Shown here: positions 45,920 through 54,356 of the stretch, in pieces | How positions within the stretch are numbered: position 1 is the first letter of the stretch | Layout of the letters: each line of letters opens with the position of its first letter | Source: Streptomyces sp. HUAS ZL42 | Lineage (GTDB): Bacteria > Actinomycetota > Actinomycetes > Streptomycetales > Streptomycetaceae | Assembly: GCF_040782645.1 (NCBI RefSeq) | Contig: NZ_CP160403.1 | Location: 4,933,001 to 4,997,000 of the forward strand | Length of the DNA: 64,000 bases | Reading direction: 5' to 3' | The notes under the pieces: generated by a model | What the model was told of the DNA's origin: nothing | The model's database searches: none | The model's input: the letters and a program-made list of their open reading frames with translations, nothing else | Translations under genes and position numbers: made by a program

Positions 45920-46870
45920 ATGACGGGAATCCACAGAAAAACGATCACCCGGCGTCGTGCGATCGCGGTGACCGGAGGCACGGTCGCGGCCGGCGGAATC
46001 GCCGTCGCCGGTTACCGGTCGGCCTTCGCCGACACGGCCACGGAGGCCGGGGCGAGCGCGACCGCCTCGGCGACCTCGACCAGCAGCGAGTGCATGACGC
46101 TGATGACGAGCGTCACGGAAGGGCCGTACTACCTCGATGGTGCTTTGGTGCGCAAGGACATCACCGAGGGCAAGAACGGCGTCCCGCTGGCCCTGCGTCT
46201 CACCGTCGTGGACGCCACCGACGGCTGCACCCCGGTCCCCGGCGCGGCCGTGGAGATCTGGCACTGCGACGCCTGGGGCTACTACTCGGGCTACACCACC
46301 GCCAACCCCGGCGGCTCCGCGCCCGCCGAGAGCGAGGACGGCTCCACCGCCGACGACAGCACCTATCTGCGCGGTTACCAGATCGCCAACGCCAACGGGG
46401 TCGTCAAGTTCGAGACGATCTTCCCCGGCTGGTACACCCCGCGCACCTGCCACATCCACGTGAAGGTGCACACCGGCGGCGAGAAGGAGGACGGCACCTA
46501 CGAGGGCGGCAAGGTCAACTACACCGGCCAGTTGTTCTTCGACGACGCGATCGCCGAGGAGATCTTCACGCTGGAGCCGTACTCGAAGCACAGCGGCAGC
46601 TACACCACCCTCGACAACGACATGGTGTACGACGGCGGTGGTGCCTCCAGCGGGCTGCTGACCCTCGAGGCCGTGCACAAGAAGGACCCGTCCAAGGGCT
46701 ACAAGGGCTTCCTCACCCTCGGTGTCGACCCCGACGCCGAGAACACCGGCGCGGGCAGCGGCGGTGGCGGTGGCGGTACGCCGCCGAGCGGTGCCCCGAG
46801 CGACGCCCCGACGGGTACGCCGCCGAGCGGTGCCCCGACCGACGGCGCAAGCCCCTCGGCATCCTCGTAA
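45920..46870 (+). CDS. Tat-exported intradiol ring-cleavage dioxygenase
   Basis: A 316-residue non-heme Fe(III) dioxygenase of the catechol/protocatechuate 1,2-dioxygenase type. A Tat signal (ITRRRAIAVTGGT) starts the protein. Iron ligands are present in GPYYLDG, PGWYTPRTCHIHVKV (Tyr and two His) and TGQLFFDD. The C-terminus is a Gly-rich linker plus a repeated TPPSGAPSDAP tail. Extracytoplasmic members are thought to act on aromatic compounds outside the cell. ATG 45920 matches the Tat signal and lacks a clear Shine-Dalgarno. The citG-like gene follows after 9 bp. Confidence 0.9.
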   Translation: MTGIHRKTITRRRAIAVTGGTVAAGGIAVAGYRSAFADTATEAGASATASATSTSSECMTLMTSVTEGPYYLDGALVRKDITEGKNGVPLALRLTVVDATDGCTPVPGAAVEIWHCDAWGYYSGYTTANPGGSAPAESEDGSTADDSTYLRGYQIANANGVVKFETIFPGWYTPRTCHIHVKVHTGGEKEDGTYEGGKVNYTGQLFFDDAIAEEIFTLEPYSKHSGSYTTLDNDMVYDGGGASSGLLTLEAVHKKDPSKGYKGFLTLGVDPDAENTGAGSGGGGGGTPPSGAPSDAPTGTPPSGAPTDGASPSASS

Positions 46871-46879
46871 GGCACGACC

Positions 46880-47719
46880 ATGACAAGCCGCGAGGACGAG
46901 AGGCTTGCCGAGGCCGCGGTGGCCGCGCTGACCGGTCAGCTGGCCCTGACGCCCAAGCCCGGACTGCCGGACCGGCGCGACCTCACCGCCCGTGCCACCC
47001 GCGTCGACCACAGTGCACTGCGCTGGTCGGCCAAGGCGCTCGCGCCCGGCTTCGCGGCGATGGCCGCCTCCGCCCGCCGCACCGGCGAACCCACGCGGGC
47101 GCTGCGGGCGGAACTCGGGGCCATCGGACGGTGCACCGAGCACTCGCTGACCCTGGCGGGCGGCGGCCACCGGGGCGCCCTGTGGGCACTCGGCCTGCTG
47201 GTCGCCGCCGCCGCCCTCGACCCCCGCGCGAAGGCCCGTGAGATCGCGTCGACGGCCCGGCGGATCGCGGCTTTCACCGACCGCGGCGCCCCACGCCGGC
47301 CGTCGCGCGGGTCCACCATCTCGGCCAAGTACGGTGCCGCCGGTGCCCGCGGCGAGGGCAGGGCCGGATTCCCGCACGTACGGCGGGCGTTGGACACGCT
47401 CGCTGCGGCGCGCTCCGCCGGCGCGAACGAGGCTCAGGCCCGCCTCGACGCCCTCCTCACCGTGATGTCCACGCTCCAGGACACGGAGTTGCTGTACACG
47501 GCGGGCCCGCTCGGTCTGCGGCATGTCCAGGCGGGCGCCCGGGGTGTGCTGGAGGCGGGCGGTACGGCGACGCCCGCCGGTGCGGAGGCGCTGGCCGCTT
47601 TCGACGCCGACCTGCACGCGCGCGCGTGGAGTCCGCGGGGGAGTGCGGGGTTGCTGGCGGGGGCGTTGTTCCTGGACTCGTTGCCGGTTGTGGTGGGGGC
47701 GGGTGTGCGGGCTGCCTGA
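46880..47719 (+). CDS. CitG/MdcB-like triphosphoribosyl-dephospho-CoA synthase family
   Basis: A 279-residue protein of the CitG/MdcB family, which makes the prosthetic-group precursor triphosphoribosyl-dephospho-CoA. It has LTPKPGLPDRRD (usual TPKPGLVD) near residue 25, AGGGHRGALWALGLL, KYGAAGARGEGRAGFP (usual GaRGEa.aGFP) and MSTLQDTELLYTAG (usual qDTnvl.R.G). No citrate lyase or malonate decarboxylase genes are nearby, so the role is unclear. ATG 46880 lies 9 bp after the dioxygenase stop, suggesting co-transcription. Confidence 0.82.
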   Translation: MTSREDERLAEAAVAALTGQLALTPKPGLPDRRDLTARATRVDHSALRWSAKALAPGFAAMAASARRTGEPTRALRAELGAIGRCTEHSLTLAGGGHRGALWALGLLVAAAALDPRAKAREIASTARRIAAFTDRGAPRRPSRGSTISAKYGAAGARGEGRAGFPHVRRALDTLAAARSAGANEAQARLDALLTVMSTLQDTELLYTAGPLGLRHVQAGARGVLEAGGTATPAGAEALAAFDADLHARAWSPRGSAGLLAGALFLDSLPVVVGAGVRAA

Positions 47720-47749
47720 AGGGTGCCCTGCGCCGGGGTCCGACCCGGT

Positions 47750-49129
47750 TCAGGGCCCTTCCAGTACCCGCCCCAGCACCTCCAACGCCTCCGGATAGAC
47801 CCGCTCCCGAGGCGTCCCGTACCCCACGACCAGCCCCTGCGGCCGCCCCTCGCCGCCTGGCGCGTGCCAGTGCTCCCCCAGGCGCCCCACCGCGAGCCCT
47901 TCCGCTTCCGCCCGCGCGAGCACTTCCCCCTCGTCGTCCACCTCCACCAGCGCGTGCAGCCCGGCCGCGATCCCGCGCACACTGTGCCGCGCCCCCAAAC
48001 GGCCGAGGAGCTGGTCCCTGCGGCGGCGGTAGCGCAACCGGCACGCGCGCACGTGACGGTCGTACGCATGGCTGTCGATCAGCTCCGCGAGTGCCAACTG
48101 GCCGATGGACTCGGTGTGGTGGTCGCTGTGCAGCTTGGCGTCGGCCACCGCGTCGACCAGGTGGGGCGGCAGCACCAGCCAGCCGAGCCGCAGCGCCGGG
48201 CCCAGCGTCTTGGAGGCGGTGCCCACGTGGACGACCTGTCGCGGGGCCATGCCCTGGAGCGCACCGACGGGCTGCCGGTCGTAGCGGAACTCCCCGTCGT
48301 AGTCGTCCTCTACGATCAACGCCCCACACCCGCGTGCCCAGTCCGTGAGCGCTCGTCGCCGCTCGGGGTGCAGGGTCACGCCCGTCGGGTACTGGTGCGC
48401 GGCCGTGACGACGACGGCCGACACGTCCCCCAAGTCCTCGACACGCACGCCGCCTTCATCGACCCGCGCGGGCACCACGCTGCCGCCGTTGCGCCGTACG
48501 ACCTCCCGGTGGAAGGGCAGCCCGGGATCCTCCATGGCGACCGTACCGCCCCCCAGCACACGTGTGAGAAGGGCAAGACCCTGCACGTACCCGGAGGTGA
48601 CCACGATCCGCTCGGGCGGCGCGACCACCCCGCGAGCCCGCCCCAGGTACCCCGACAGCGCCGTGCGCAGCTCGATCCGGCCGCGCGGATCGCCGTAGTC
48701 GTACGCCTGGGAGGGCGCCGTGGCGATGGCACGGCGCAGCGCCCGCAGCCAGGCCGCCGCCGGGAACACCCCGACGTCCGGGCTGCCGGGCCGCAGATCG
48801 AAACGCGGCGCACACGCGCGTGCGGAGGCCTCCGGCGGCTCGGCGTCGACGAAAGGCAGGGAGGCAACCTCGGTACCGGATCCCTGCCGGGCGGTGAGGT
48901 ACCCCTCGGCGACGAGTTGGTCGTACGCCGCTTTCACCGTCCCCCGCGAGACCCCCAGCTCGGCCGCGAGCCGCCGCGTGGCGGGCAACCGCGCCCCAGG
49001 TGCCAGCCGCCCGTCGCGCACGGCGTCACGCAGGGCGTGTTCAAGCCCTGCGCGACGCCCTTCAGCCGCGACGACTTCCAGATGCAGGTCCACACCAACG
49101 CCCTCAGGGGCGCGGGGCTGGGACATCAT
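47750..49129 (-). CDS. MocR/PdxR-type GntR-aminotransferase regulator
   Basis: A 459-residue regulator with an N-terminal GntR winged helix (LPATRRLAAELGVSRGTVKAAY) and a C-terminal class I aminotransferase-like domain. The domain contains the PLP-Lys segment VGTASKTLGPALRLGW and EDDYDGEFRYDRQPVGALQG. Such proteins sense pyridoxal phosphate or amino compounds. ATG 49129 or 49126 is the start, with AGGG upstream; the two Mets are adjacent. No vitamin B6 genes are adjacent. It is transcribed on the same strand as the downstream-reading peptidase gene (50-bp gap). Confidence 0.9.
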   Translation of the reverse strand: MMSQPRAPEGVGVDLHLEVVAAEGRRAGLEHALRDAVRDGRLAPGARLPATRRLAAELGVSRGTVKAAYDQLVAEGYLTARQGSGTEVASLPFVDAEPPEASARACAPRFDLRPGSPDVGVFPAAAWLRALRRAIATAPSQAYDYGDPRGRIELRTALSGYLGRARGVVAPPERIVVTSGYVQGLALLTRVLGGGTVAMEDPGLPFHREVVRRNGGSVVPARVDEGGVRVEDLGDVSAVVVTAAHQYPTGVTLHPERRRALTDWARGCGALIVEDDYDGEFRYDRQPVGALQGMAPRQVVHVGTASKTLGPALRLGWLVLPPHLVDAVADAKLHSDHHTESIGQLALAELIDSHAYDRHVRACRLRYRRRRDQLLGRLGARHSVRGIAAGLHALVEVDDEGEVLARAEAEGLAVGRLGEHWHAPGGEGRPQGLVVGYGTPRERVYPEALEVLGRVLEGP

Positions 49130-49179
49130 GCGGCCCTGCCGCGGGGCGCGACCAGCCACGGCCTACCCGCGGACGCAAC

Positions 49180-50646
49180 TCAGCCCTGGGACCCTTTGAC
49201 CTCAGCCATCCACGCCTCGACCTCGTCGGACCGCCGGGGCAGCCCGGCCGACAGATTCCGGTTCCCGTCCTCCGTCACGAGGATGTCGTCCTCGATCCGC
49301 ACACCGATCCCCCGGTACTCCTCGGGAACCGTCAGATCATCGGCCTGGAAGTACAGCCCCGGCTCGACGGTCAGCACCACGCCGGGCTCGAGAACGCCGT
49401 CCACATACGTCTCCACCCGCGCGGCAGCGCAGTCGTGCACGTCCATGCCGAGCATGTGCCCGGTCCCGTGCAGCGTCCACCGCCGCTGCAGGCCGAGCTC
49501 CAGCACCCGCTCCACGGGCCCCTCGACCAGCCCCCACTCCACGAGCCGCTCGGCCAGCACGCGCTGCGCGGCGTCGTGGAAGTCCCGGTACTTCGCGCCC
49601 GGCTTCACCGCCGCGATACCGGCCTCCTGGGCGTCGTACACGGCGTCGTAGATCTTCTTCTGGATCTCGCTGAAGCGGCCGTTGATCGGCAGGGTGCGCG
49701 TGACGTCGGCGGTGTAGTACGTGTGCGTCTCGACGCCCGCGTCCAGCAGCAGCAGGTCACCCGGGCGCACCGGCCCGTCGTTGCGCACCCAGTGCAGCGT
49801 GCAGGCGTGCGGTCCTGCGGCGCAGATGGAGCCGTAGCCGACGTCGTTGCCCTCCACGCGCGCGCGGAGGAAGAACGTGCCCTCGATGTAGCGCTCGGAC
49901 GTGGCCTCCGCCTTGTCGAGGACGCGGACGACGTCCTCGAAGCCGCGGACCGTCGAGTCGACGGCCTTCTGCAGCTCGCCGATCTCGAAGTCGTCCTTGA
50001 CCAGCCGGGCCTCGGAGAGGAAGACGCGCAGCTCCTCGTCCCGTTCGGCGGTGACCTTGTCGGTCAGGGCCGCCTCGATGCCCGCGTCGTGGCCACGGAC
50101 GACCCGCACCGGGCCCGACGCCTCGCGCAGCTTGCCGGCGAGTTCGCGCACATCGGAGGCCGGGATGCCGTACAGCGCCTCGGACTCGGTGAGCGAGTGC
50201 CGGCGGCCGACCCACAGCTCGCCCTGGCCGGAGAGCCAGAACTCGCCGTTCTCGCGGTCGGAGCGCGGCAGGAGGTAGATCGTCTCCTTGTGGCCGTCCG
50301 CGGTGGGCTCCAGGACGAGGACGCCGTCCTCGGTCTGGTTGCCCGTGAGGTACGCGTACTCGACCGATGCCCGGAAGGGGTACTCCGTGTCGTTCGAGCG
50401 GGTCTTGAGGTTGCCCGCCGGGATCACCAGGCGCTCGCCGGGGAAGCGCGCCGACAGCGCGGCACGGCGGGCGGCCGTCTCGGCGGCCTGGGGGATCGGC
50501 TGCAGGTCGCGCAGCTCGGTGTCGGCCCAGCCCGACTTCATGTTCTCCGCCAGCTCGTCGGACACGCCCGGGTACAGGCCGTTCTTGCGCTGCTTGATGG
50601 GCTCCTCGGTCTCCTCCGGGGTCTCCGGGGTGAGCTCCTCGGCCAC
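49180..50646 (-). CDS. pepP: Xaa-Pro aminopeptidase (aminopeptidase P family)
   Basis: A 488-residue dimetal M24 peptidase that cleaves N-terminal residues preceding proline. The catalytic domain (about residues 210-480) contains LLDAGVETHTYYTADVTRTLP (two Asp ligands; longest run trimmed to that motif), GTGHMLGMDVHD (His) and EPGLYF plus GVRIEDDILVTEDG (Glu). GAGGAGG directly abuts ATG 50652 but sits 6 nt before GTG 50646, so GTG is the better start. No signal peptide is present. It follows the PP2C gene by 96 bp. Confidence 0.93.
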   Translation of the reverse strand: MAEELTPETPEETEEPIKQRKNGLYPGVSDELAENMKSGWADTELRDLQPIPQAAETAARRAALSARFPGERLVIPAGNLKTRSNDTEYPFRASVEYAYLTGNQTEDGVLVLEPTADGHKETIYLLPRSDRENGEFWLSGQGELWVGRRHSLTESEALYGIPASDVRELAGKLREASGPVRVVRGHDAGIEAALTDKVTAERDEELRVFLSEARLVKDDFEIGELQKAVDSTVRGFEDVVRVLDKAEATSERYIEGTFFLRARVEGNDVGYGSICAAGPHACTLHWVRNDGPVRPGDLLLLDAGVETHTYYTADVTRTLPINGRFSEIQKKIYDAVYDAQEAGIAAVKPGAKYRDFHDAAQRVLAERLVEWGLVEGPVERVLELGLQRRWTLHGTGHMLGMDVHDCAAARVETYVDGVLEPGVVLTVEPGLYFQADDLTVPEEYRGIGVRIEDDILVTEDGNRNLSAGLPRRSDEVEAWMAEVKGSQG

Positions 50647-50742
50647 GGTCATCCTCCTCGATACGGCACTGGACCCCCTCCATCGTACGGTCGTACGGAA
50701 GGGGGCCCAGGGCGGAAAGACCTCTTACCTCATACCCACGCG

Positions 50743-52248
50743 TTACTCGAAGCGCGCCGCCAGCAGCACCACGTCCTCCGGGCTGTCCTGCGCGTCCAGT
50801 CCGTCCGGCAGCACCGTCCGCAGGACGTGGTCGGCGATCGCGCCCGGGTCGTGGCGCAGCGCCCTCGGCAGGCCGGCGGCCGCCGCGTGCAGCCGGGCGA
50901 AGGCGCGGTCCGTGGGGTCGCCGGTGCGGTGCAGCAGCCCGTCGGTGTAGAGCAGAACCGTCTCTCCTGCCGCGGCCTGGATCTCCACGCTCGGCGCTTC
51001 CCAGCAGGCCAGCATGCCGAGCGGCGCCGACACGGACGTCTCGACGAACTCCGTGCGCCGCTCGCCGATCAGCAGCGGCGGGCTGTGCCCGGCCCCGGCG
51101 AGGGTGATCTTGCGCAGGGCGGGCTCGCAGTAAGCGAAGAGGGCGGTGGCGGAACGGGCGGGCTCGGTGAGGCGCAGCAGCAGCTCCAGGTCGGACAGCA
51201 CGGCGACCGGGTCCTCGCCCTCCATCACGGCGTACGCGCGCAGGGAGGCACGCAGCCGCCCCATGGCGGCGATGGCGCTGGGACCGGAACCGGTCACCGA
51301 GCCGACCGCGAGGCCCAGCGCCGCGTCCGGCAGCGGGAGTGCGTCGTACCAGTCACCGCCCCCGCGCGGGCCGGTACGGTGCCGGGCGGCGAGCTGGACG
51401 CCGGCGACCCGGGGCAGCCGCGAGGGCAGCAGTTCCTCGGCCATCGTCGCCATGCACGCGCGCGTGCGCTCGACTTCGAGGAGCCGTGCCAGGTGCTCGC
51501 CGGCGTGGGTGGCGTACAGGCCGACGAGATGCCGCCGGCGCTCGGTGGGTTCGGCGGGCTCGTCGTAGAGCCATACGGCGGCGCCCAGACGGCCGGGGGT
51601 CTCGGCGGACAGGGGGAGCGCGTAGCTGGCGGCGTAACCGAGGCGGGCGGCCACCTCGCGGTGCCGGGGGTCGAGGCCGTCCTCGCCGAGCAGGTCGGGT
51701 TGCGCGATCTCGCCGTCTCCGCCCGGCAGTCCGTCGAGGATCCTGCCGTACGACATGGCGCTGCGCGGCACGGTCTCGATGTGGCCGAGATCGGCCCTGC
51801 CGAGGCCCAGGCCGATGGTGGTGGACGGTCCGAGGCCGTCGGCCGGTTCCAGTACGACGAGACCGCGCCGGGCGCCCACCAGGGCGGCTCCGGCGTGCAG
51901 CAGTTCCTGGAGTGCGTCGGTCAGTGAGTCCGTACGGGCCAGGCGTTCGGTGAGTTCGTGAAGGGTCGTGAGGTCCGAGACCCAGCCGGCGAGGCGGTCC
52001 TGGAGCAGGGCCCCAGGGCCGGAGGGGACCGATGAGGCGGCCGAGGCGGCGGTCGCGGGCGCGACAGTGTGTGCGGGCGAGGGAACCGTTGAATCGATTC
52101 CAGCCACTTTCGGAGCGTGAGGGGCGTTCATGGTGTCCGGCTTTCCGACCGGTGCGTATTGCTCAAAAGCATCGCAAACCCCCATGTCATTCTGCGCCGC
52201 TAGCAGTGTCTCCACATGTACACGCACTCGTGAGGAGATGTCCAGCAT
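50743..52248 (-). CDS. GAF plus SpoIIE/PP2C-like phosphatase with altered active site
   Basis: A protein of about 501 residues. A variable N-terminus is followed by a GAF-like sensor domain (residues 110-270) and a SpoIIE-type PP2C domain. Motifs GGDWYDALPL, LYTDGLLHR and SPEDVVLL are present. The second metal motif, normally GDVxGHG, reads VGSVTGSGPSA: the Asp is Ser and the His is Ser. The enzyme may therefore be weak or inactive. ATG 52248 is chosen; 52185 and 52131 are alternatives. It would regulate an anti-sigma/anti-anti-sigma pair, not identified here. Confidence 0.87.
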   Translation of the reverse strand: MLDISSRVRVHVETLLAAQNDMGVCDAFEQYAPVGKPDTMNAPHAPKVAGIDSTVPSPAHTVAPATAASAASSVPSGPGALLQDRLAGWVSDLTTLHELTERLARTDSLTDALQELLHAGAALVGARRGLVVLEPADGLGPSTTIGLGLGRADLGHIETVPRSAMSYGRILDGLPGGDGEIAQPDLLGEDGLDPRHREVAARLGYAASYALPLSAETPGRLGAAVWLYDEPAEPTERRRHLVGLYATHAGEHLARLLEVERTRACMATMAEELLPSRLPRVAGVQLAARHRTGPRGGGDWYDALPLPDAALGLAVGSVTGSGPSAIAAMGRLRASLRAYAVMEGEDPVAVLSDLELLLRLTEPARSATALFAYCEPALRKITLAGAGHSPPLLIGERRTEFVETSVSAPLGMLACWEAPSVEIQAAAGETVLLYTDGLLHRTGDPTDRAFARLHAAAAGLPRALRHDPGAIADHVLRTVLPDGLDAQDSPEDVVLLAARFE

Positions 52249-52763
52249 TGTCCTGCTGGGATTCCTGGTGTCCGCGGGACTCAAGGGACTTTCTTCCGGA
52301 GAACTCGTGAACCTCTTGCGTAATGGCAAAGTTGGCTTAAAACTGCCTCAGGTAACGGGTGTTTGCGGTCGACTGGGCTTGTTCCACGGAGCGTCACAGC
52401 GGTTGTGATGGGTACGTACTCGGTAAGGACCAGGGGTGGTTGACGGCCACCCGGAACCTGGTGGCCGACCCGGGCGTCTTAGCCACCGACGACCGTGCCC
52501 CATCCTCCCGTGGCGGAGGCGGAGAGAAATACGCGGGACGGCAAAACGCCATACTTCGCCACCCCCCACGCCACGCCATGCTTTTGATAGACGCAGTATG
52601 GACGGACCGGCCGCGGATGCAGCCAATGCTCGGCCCATAGGGGTTCCCCTTGTCTTCGACAGGGGTGTGATGCGCCATCAGGTACGCACAGTGAAGTGAT
52701 CGACACATGGTGTGATGTGGTCCACGGTGTTGCCAGCGGTGCAACGGAAAGGAACGAGCGCTC
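52249..52763. other. 515-bp divergent intergenic region
   Basis: Spacer between the leftward PP2C gene and the rightward Prim-Pol-like gene. It is noticeably less GC-rich than the genes. It contains a hairpin CGGCCACC (52444-52451)/GGTGGCCG (52460-52467) and divergent promoter regions. Short ORFs on both strands have no ribosome binding sites. I recognise no RNA gene or operator. Confidence 0.45.
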
Positions 52764-53429
52764 ATGCGCGAGATCCTCGGAAGGCGACGCAGGCTCCTGT
52801 CCCAGCGCAGCGACGGGAGGCCTGAGTTGATCAGCGCGGCCCTGACCTTCGCGACGGAATGGCAGTGGCCCGTACTCCCGGGCGTGGCGGCCGACCCGCA
52901 GGGGCGTGCCCGCTGCGGCTGCCCCGACCCCGAGTGCACGGTGCCCGGCGCGCATCCCTTCGACCCCGGCCTCCTCGCGGCCACCACTGACGAGCGCATG
53001 GTGCGCTGGTGGTGGACCAACCGGCCGACGGCGCCGATCATCCTGGCCACCGGAGGCAGGGCGCCGTGCGCGGTCACCCTGCCGGCCCTCGCGGCCTCCC
53101 GCGCCCTGGCCGCGCTCGACCGCCAGGGGATGCGCCTCGGCCCGGTGATCGCCTCGCCGACGCGCTGGGCCCTGCTCGTGCGGCCGTACTCCATGGAACA
53201 GCTGGGCGAACTGCTCTACGCCCAGGACTTCGTGCCCGGCTCCCTCCGTTTCCACGGCGAGGGCGGCTACCTGGCTCTGCCTCCCTCCGAGACCGGCCAG
53301 GGCGAGATCCGCTGGGAGCGCGCTCCGCTGCCCGGCTCGGCCTCGCCGTGGGTGCCCGACGTGGAGGCCGTGGTGGACACGGTGGTCGAGGCCCTCACTC
53401 GTACGGGTGTGAGCGCGCCCGAGTTGTAG
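52764..53429 (+). CDS. Degenerate bifunctional primase/polymerase N-domain protein
   Basis: A 221-residue protein with the shape of the Prim-Pol (archaeo-eukaryotic primase) N-domain. It starts with a helix (AALTFATEWQWPVLPG) and a Cys-rich insert (RCGCPDPECTVPGAHPFDPG), which resembles the Zn-binding region of these enzymes. The catalytic Asp pair (IDLD in the paralogue at 61257) is replaced by AVTLPALAA, and the H of motif II (RHLW) is lost. It is probably not a polymerase. GGAAAGGAACG precedes ATG 52764. Its role is unknown; the gene stands alone. Confidence 0.8.
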   Translation: MREILGRRRRLLSQRSDGRPELISAALTFATEWQWPVLPGVAADPQGRARCGCPDPECTVPGAHPFDPGLLAATTDERMVRWWWTNRPTAPIILATGGRAPCAVTLPALAASRALAALDRQGMRLGPVIASPTRWALLVRPYSMEQLGELLYAQDFVPGSLRFHGEGGYLALPPSETGQGEIRWERAPLPGSASPWVPDVEAVVDTVVEALTRTGVSAPEL

Positions 53430-53485
53430 GGGTGTCGGGCGCGCGCGGAACCGGGTGCGCCTCTGACGTCGTTATCTTCCGGTAC

Positions 53486-54079
53486 ATGCCGCGTCATTCC
53501 GGGCGACACAGCGCCCCATTGCCGCTCCGCGGCGGGCCGGACCCCCGAAGAGTCCGCCTCCTCGCCCTGGTGGGCGTCGTGTTGTGTGCGGCCGCGCTGC
53601 CCCTGGCCGTGGCGTCCGCGGGACCGGCGGACGACCGGGACCGCTCCGTCGGACGTCCCTCTCCGCGTGACGACGCCAAGGCCTCCTCCGCCCGGCCGGC
53701 CCGTTCCTCCCTGCTGCTCGGCCTGGGCCTGACCACCGCCGCCCGCTGCGGCCCCGAGCTCTCCTCCCCCGACGGCGTTGAGGCGCAGACCTGCGTGCTG
53801 TCCCGGGGCGAGTACACCTGGGCGCGTACTTACTACCGCAACGCCACCGGCGGCGACCTGGACTCCGTGCTGAGCCTCATGGGGCCCGGTGGGCGCACGG
53901 TGCAGATGCGCTGCGCGGTGGGAGCCGACGACGAGCCGGGGACCTGCGAGACGCCCCACGAACGCACACGGGGGAACCTGGCGGCCTACACGGCGGTCAC
54001 GGAGTTCGCCGCGCGGGCCGGGCGTGGACCGCTGCTGCTGCGGTCGGGGAGCAACTCCGGGGCGCCTACGGGCAGTTGA
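53486..54079 (+). CDS. Secreted or membrane-anchored hypothetical protein
   Basis: A 197-residue protein. A basic N-terminus (MPRHSGRHSAPLPLRGG) is followed by a hydrophobic segment (LLALVGVVLCAAALPLAVAS, about 25-44) and an exported domain. Three Cys residues (in RCGPEL, QTCVLS and MRCAVG/GTCETP) could form disulfides. The central YYRNATGGDLDSVLSLMGPGG stretch looks beta-rich. I recognise no family. ATG 53486 is supported by the signal-like segment; the start is 56 bp after the Prim-Pol-like gene. A hairpin follows. Confidence 0.75.
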   Translation: MPRHSGRHSAPLPLRGGPDPRRVRLLALVGVVLCAAALPLAVASAGPADDRDRSVGRPSPRDDAKASSARPARSSLLLGLGLTTAARCGPELSSPDGVEAQTCVLSRGEYTWARTYYRNATGGDLDSVLSLMGPGGRTVQMRCAVGADDEPGTCETPHERTRGNLAAYTAVTEFAARAGRGPLLLRSGSNSGAPTGS

Positions 54080-54120
54080 CGTGTGGCTGCAGTGGGTGGA
54101 CGGAGCCGCACATGGAAAGA

Positions 54121-54158
54121 CCCGGTTGCTGGCGACGGGGGATGCACCAGCAACCGGG
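54121..54158 (+). terminator. Terminator after the secreted-protein gene
   Basis: A 12-bp perfect inverted repeat, CCCGGTTGCTGG (54121-54132) and CCAGCAACCGGG (54147-54158), with a 14-nt loop. Confidence 0.75.
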
Positions 54159-54306
54159 CTACTGGAACGGTAACAAGAGATCGGCTGTACGCAAATTCGA
54201 TCTCCTCGTTCCGTGGCCTATTCGGACACCGTTGCCATCGGGGTCGCGGCGCCGACCGGACTGCTGGAGCGGGGAGTTGTGAACGGAGTCACCGACTCCG
54301 GAGCAT

Positions 54307-54340
54307 GCGGTTGTGCTGACCGGCCAGTCAGCACAACCGC
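54307..54340. terminator. Terminator of the SEC-C protein gene
   Basis: A 14-bp perfect inverted repeat, GCGGTTGTGCTGAC (54307-54320) and GTCAGCACAACCGC (54327-54340), with a 6-nt loop, 16 bp past the stop of the leftward gene at 54357. Confidence 0.85.
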
Positions 54341-54356
54341 GTCTGCGCCCTGTGCG

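Noticed and set aside
52394..53255. Leftward open frames overlapping the Prim-Pol-like gene and its upstream spacer
   Set aside because: No ribosome binding site, Arg/Pro-rich shadow composition and overlap with a better supported gene.
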